Source: Enterobacter_D sp963521185
Lineage (GTDB): Bacteria; Pseudomonadota; Gammaproteobacteria; Enterobacterales; Enterobacteriaceae
DNA length: 64,000 bases
Direction of reading: 5' to 3'
Assembly (NCBI GenBank): GCA_963521185.1
Contig: CAUQTV010000008.1
Coordinates: 62,001 to 126,000 of the forward strand
The notes under the pieces are model-generated. The model was given only the letters and a program-made list of their open reading frames with translations, made no database searches and was not told the origin of the DNA. Numbering within the stretch: position 1 is the stretch's first letter; every line of letters starts with the position of its first letter. Shown one piece after another: positions 61,702 to 64,000 of this stretch. A program made the position numbers and the translations under genes.

Positions 61702-61828
61702 CCCCTCACCCCGGCCCTCTCCCCAGGGAGAGGGGGAAAGGCGCCCGGTCAGTCCCCTCTCCCAGGGGAGAGGGGGAAAGGCGCTCGATCGGTCCCCTCT
61801 CCCTCCGGGAGAGGGTTAGGGTGAGGGG
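61702..61828. repeat. Triple CCCTCTCCC/GGGAGAGGG repeat between malE and malF, copy G
   Basis: Three successive hairpins, CCCTCTCCCCAGGGAGAGGG, then CCTCTCCCAGGGGAGAGG and CCTCTCCCTCCGGGAGAGG, are separated by GGAAAGGCGCCCGGTCAGTC-type spacers. The outer ends CCCCTCACCC and GGGTGAGGGG are complementary across the whole array. Confidence 0.9.
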
Positions 61829-61864
61829 CGAGAACTGTTTAATTGCTGTTGAGGAAGAATCCCC

Positions 61865-63409
61865 ATGGATGTCGTTAAAAAGAGTCATTGGTGGCAAAGC
61901 GAGACGCTGAAATGGTCAGTGATTGCCCTGCTTGGTCTGCTGGTGGGTTATCTTGTTGTATTGATGTATGTCCAGGGGGAATACCTGTTTGCCATCATGA
62001 CGCTGATATTAAGCTCTGCTGGCCTCTATATTTTCGCCAACCGTAAAACCTACGCCTGGCGCTACGTTTACCCCGGCATGGCGGGCATGGGCCTGTTCGT
62101 GCTGTTTCCGCTGGTGTGCACCATCGCCATTGCCTTTACCAACTACAGTAGCACCAACCAGCTGACCCAGGAGCGCGCCGAACAGGTGCTGATGGATCGC
62201 TCGTATCAGGCGGGCAAGACCTACGAGTTTGGCCTCTACCCGGCTGGCAGCGACTGGCAGTTAGCGCTCACCGACGGCGAGAGCGGCAAGCATTATCTCT
62301 CTGAGCCGTTCAAATTTGGCGGCGCGCAAAAACTTACCCTGAAAGACGCAGAGGCGATCCCGGCGGGCGAACGCGCCAACCTGCGCGTTATCACGCAAAA
62401 CCGCCAGGCGCTGAACCAGCTGACCGCCGTACTGCCCGACAACAGCAACGTGATAATGAGTTCGCTGCGCCAGTTCTCCGGCACGCGCCCGCTGTACACG
62501 CGCGCGGATGACGGTACGCTGCTCAACAATCAAAGCGGCGTCAAATACCGCCCAAACAACGATGCGGGCTACTACCAGGCGCTTAACGCCGACGGCAACT
62601 GGGGCGACGAAAAACTCAGTCCGGGTTATACCGTCACCATCGGCTGGGATAACTTCATGCGTGTGTTTACCGATGAAGGGATCCAGAAACCGTTCTTCGC
62701 GATTTTCGTCTGGACGGTGATTTTCAGCCTGCTGACGGTGGTGCTGACGGTCGCCGTGGGCATGGTGCTGGCGTGCGTGGTGCAGTGGGAATCCCTGCGC
62801 GGCAAGGCAATTTATCGCGTACTGCTGATCCTGCCCTACGCCGTGCCTTCGTTCATCTCTATTTTGATTTTCAAAGGGTTATTTAACCAGAGCTTCGGTG
62901 AAATCAACCTGATGCTCAGCACGCTGTTCGGCATTAAGCCCGCGTGGTTTAGCGACCCGACCACCGCCCGTTCGATGATCGTGATCGTTAACACCTGGCT
63001 GGGTTATCCCTACATGATGATCCTGTGCATGGGGCTGCTGAAAGCCATCCCGGACGATTTATACGAAGCCTCGGCGATGGACGGCGCAGGCCCGTTCCAG
63101 AACTTCTTTAAGATCACCTTTCCGCTGCTGATTAAGCCGCTCACGCCGCTGATGATCGCCAGTTTCGCCTTTAACTTTAACAACTTCGTGCTGATCCAAC
63201 TGCTGACCAACGGCGGCCCGGACCGACTCGGCACCACGACGCCTGCCGGGTATACCGATTTGCTGGTGAGCTACACCTACCGTATCGCCTTTGAAGGCGG
63301 CGGCGGGCAGGACTTTGGCCTGGCGGCGGCCATCGCGACGCTGATCTTCCTGCTGGTCGGGGCTTTAGCGATTATTAACCTCAAAGCCACGCGCATGAAG
63401 TTTGATTAA
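61865..63409 (+). CDS. malF: Maltose ABC transporter permease MalF
   Basis: A 514-residue inner-membrane protein with eight transmembrane helices and the large periplasmic P2 loop (about residues 95-275) that contacts MalE. The EAA motif EASAMDGAGPFQNFFKITFPLL couples to MalK. The N-terminal MDVVKKSHWWQS resembles E. coli. Second gene of malEFG; lower expression than malE is usual and fits the repeat array in between. Confidence 0.97.
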   Translation: MDVVKKSHWWQSETLKWSVIALLGLLVGYLVVLMYVQGEYLFAIMTLILSSAGLYIFANRKTYAWRYVYPGMAGMGLFVLFPLVCTIAIAFTNYSSTNQLTQERAEQVLMDRSYQAGKTYEFGLYPAGSDWQLALTDGESGKHYLSEPFKFGGAQKLTLKDAEAIPAGERANLRVITQNRQALNQLTAVLPDNSNVIMSSLRQFSGTRPLYTRADDGTLLNNQSGVKYRPNNDAGYYQALNADGNWGDEKLSPGYTVTIGWDNFMRVFTDEGIQKPFFAIFVWTVIFSLLTVVLTVAVGMVLACVVQWESLRGKAIYRVLLILPYAVPSFISILIFKGLFNQSFGEINLMLSTLFGIKPAWFSDPTTARSMIVIVNTWLGYPYMMILCMGLLKAIPDDLYEASAMDGAGPFQNFFKITFPLLIKPLTPLMIASFAFNFNNFVLIQLLTNGGPDRLGTTTPAGYTDLLVSYTYRIAFEGGGGQDFGLAAAIATLIFLLVGALAIINLKATRMKFD

Positions 63410-63423
63410 GGGAGATAACGACA

Positions 63424-64000
63424 ATGGCTATGGTTCAACCGAAATCACAAAAAGTCCGTTTACTGGTCACGCATCTGGGCCTGCTGATTTTTATCGCCGC
63501 CATTATGTTTCCGCTGCTGATGGTGATCGCCATTTCGCTGCGTCCGGGCAACTTTGCCACCGGCAGTCTGATCCCGGACCAGGTGTCGTGGGAGCACTGG
63601 AAGCTGGCGCTCGGGTTTAGCGTGGAACACGCGGACGGACGCGTCACGCCGCCGCCCTTCCCGGTGCTGCTGTGGCTGTGGAACTCGATCAAAATCGCCT
63701 GCATCACGGCGATTGGCATTGTGGCGCTTTCCACCACCTGCGCTTACGCCTTTGCCCGCATGCGTTTTCCTGGCAAAGCCACGCTGTTAAAAAGCATGCT
63801 GATTTTCCAGATGTTCCCGGCGGTACTGTCGCTGGTGGCGCTGTACGCGCTGTTTGACCGTCTGGGGCAGTACATTCCGTTTATTGGTTTAAACACGCAC
63901 GGTGGAGTGATCTTCGCCTATCTTGGCGGTATCGCGCTGCATGTGTGGACCATTAAAGGCTATTTCGAAACCATCGATGGCTCGCTGGAGGAAGCGGCCG
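63424..64000 (+). CDS. malG: Maltose ABC transporter permease MalG (3' end outside window)
   Basis: The first 192 codons of MalG. MAMVQPKSQKVR, the membrane segments (LLIFIAAIMFPLLMVIAIS; FQMFPAVLSLVALYALFD) and the start of the EAA motif (DGSLEEAA at the edge) match E. coli MalG (296 residues). It begins 14 bases after malF with GGGAG upstream and completes the MalFGK2 transporter. Confidence 0.96.
   Translation, partial: MAMVQPKSQKVRLLVTHLGLLIFIAAIMFPLLMVIAISLRPGNFATGSLIPDQVSWEHWKLALGFSVEHADGRVTPPPFPVLLWLWNSIKIACITAIGIVALSTTCAYAFARMRFPGKATLLKSMLIFQMFPAVLSLVALYALFDRLGQYIPFIGLNTHGGVIFAYLGGIALHVWTIKGYFETIDGSLEEAA

Noticed and set aside
61702..61828. CRISPR array
   Set aside because: The repeats are palindromic, only three in number, with short similar spacers and no cas genes; they belong to the dispersed repeat family.

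Overview
The window is a chromosomal segment of an Enterobacteriaceae member close to Escherichia/Enterobacter/Lelliottia. From recall, the protein sequences match E. coli families over nearly full length, and the gene order follows the E. coli 91-93 min region (fdhF, gltP, acs-yjcH-actP, yjcE, ghxP, soxRS, pdeC, yjcB, ssb-uvrA, yjbR, aphA, tyrB, alr, dnaB, qorA, pspG, dusA, zur, yjbJ, dinF-lexA, dgkA, plsB, ubiAC, mal). Accessory blocks interrupt this backbone. No rRNA, tRNA, CRISPR array, prophage or insertion sequence was seen.

Layout. 1-260: the 3' end of phnH, with no phnI after it. 339-9718: a sugar operon (ABC transporter, D-lyxose-type isomerase, class II aldolase, PfkB kinase) bracketed by the two halves of a two-component system, a hybrid sensor kinase on the left and an OmpR-type regulator on the right. 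9831-12185: fdhF, encoding a selenocysteine formate dehydrogenase with a sigma-54 promoter. 12359-12846: a hok/sok type I toxin-antitoxin locus whose hok frame is split by a 127-bp ERIC element while the Sok antisense RNA unit looks intact. 12909-18692: acidic amino acid uptake (gltP) and acetate scavenging (acs-yjcH-actP). 18916-24173: an accessory carbohydrate cluster (GH67-like protein, Gfo/Idh/MocA oxidoreductase, TogB-like binding protein, LysR regulator) where E. coli has yjcF.

24262-34372: yjcE, ghxP, a glutathione S-transferase, the sRNA SraL, the soxRS redox switch, a c-di-GMP phosphodiesterase and a diguanylate cyclase, yjcB and ssb. 34630-46344: uvrA, two uncharacterised genes, yjbR, aphA, tyrB, alr, dnaB, qorA, pspG and dusA. 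46386-48476: a HigBA-type toxin-antitoxin pair and a TraF_2-type outer-membrane protein, where E. coli has yjbL/yjbM. 48859-56389: zur, yjbJ, dinF-lexA, dgkA, plsB, ubiA and ubiC. 56569-64000: the divergent maltose regulon malM-lamB-malK and malE-malF-malG, with malG cut by the window edge.

A family of CCCTCTCCC/GGGAGAGGG palindromes recurs in intergenic gaps (about 6.3, 16.6, 24.2, 26.0, 39.8, 41.1 and 61.7 kb), next to ordinary REP elements. The tandem copies between malE and malF sit where E. coli carries REP sequences. The most notable single observation is the ERIC-disrupted hok toxin beside an apparently intact Sok. Statements about E. coli and other homologues are from memory and were not searched.
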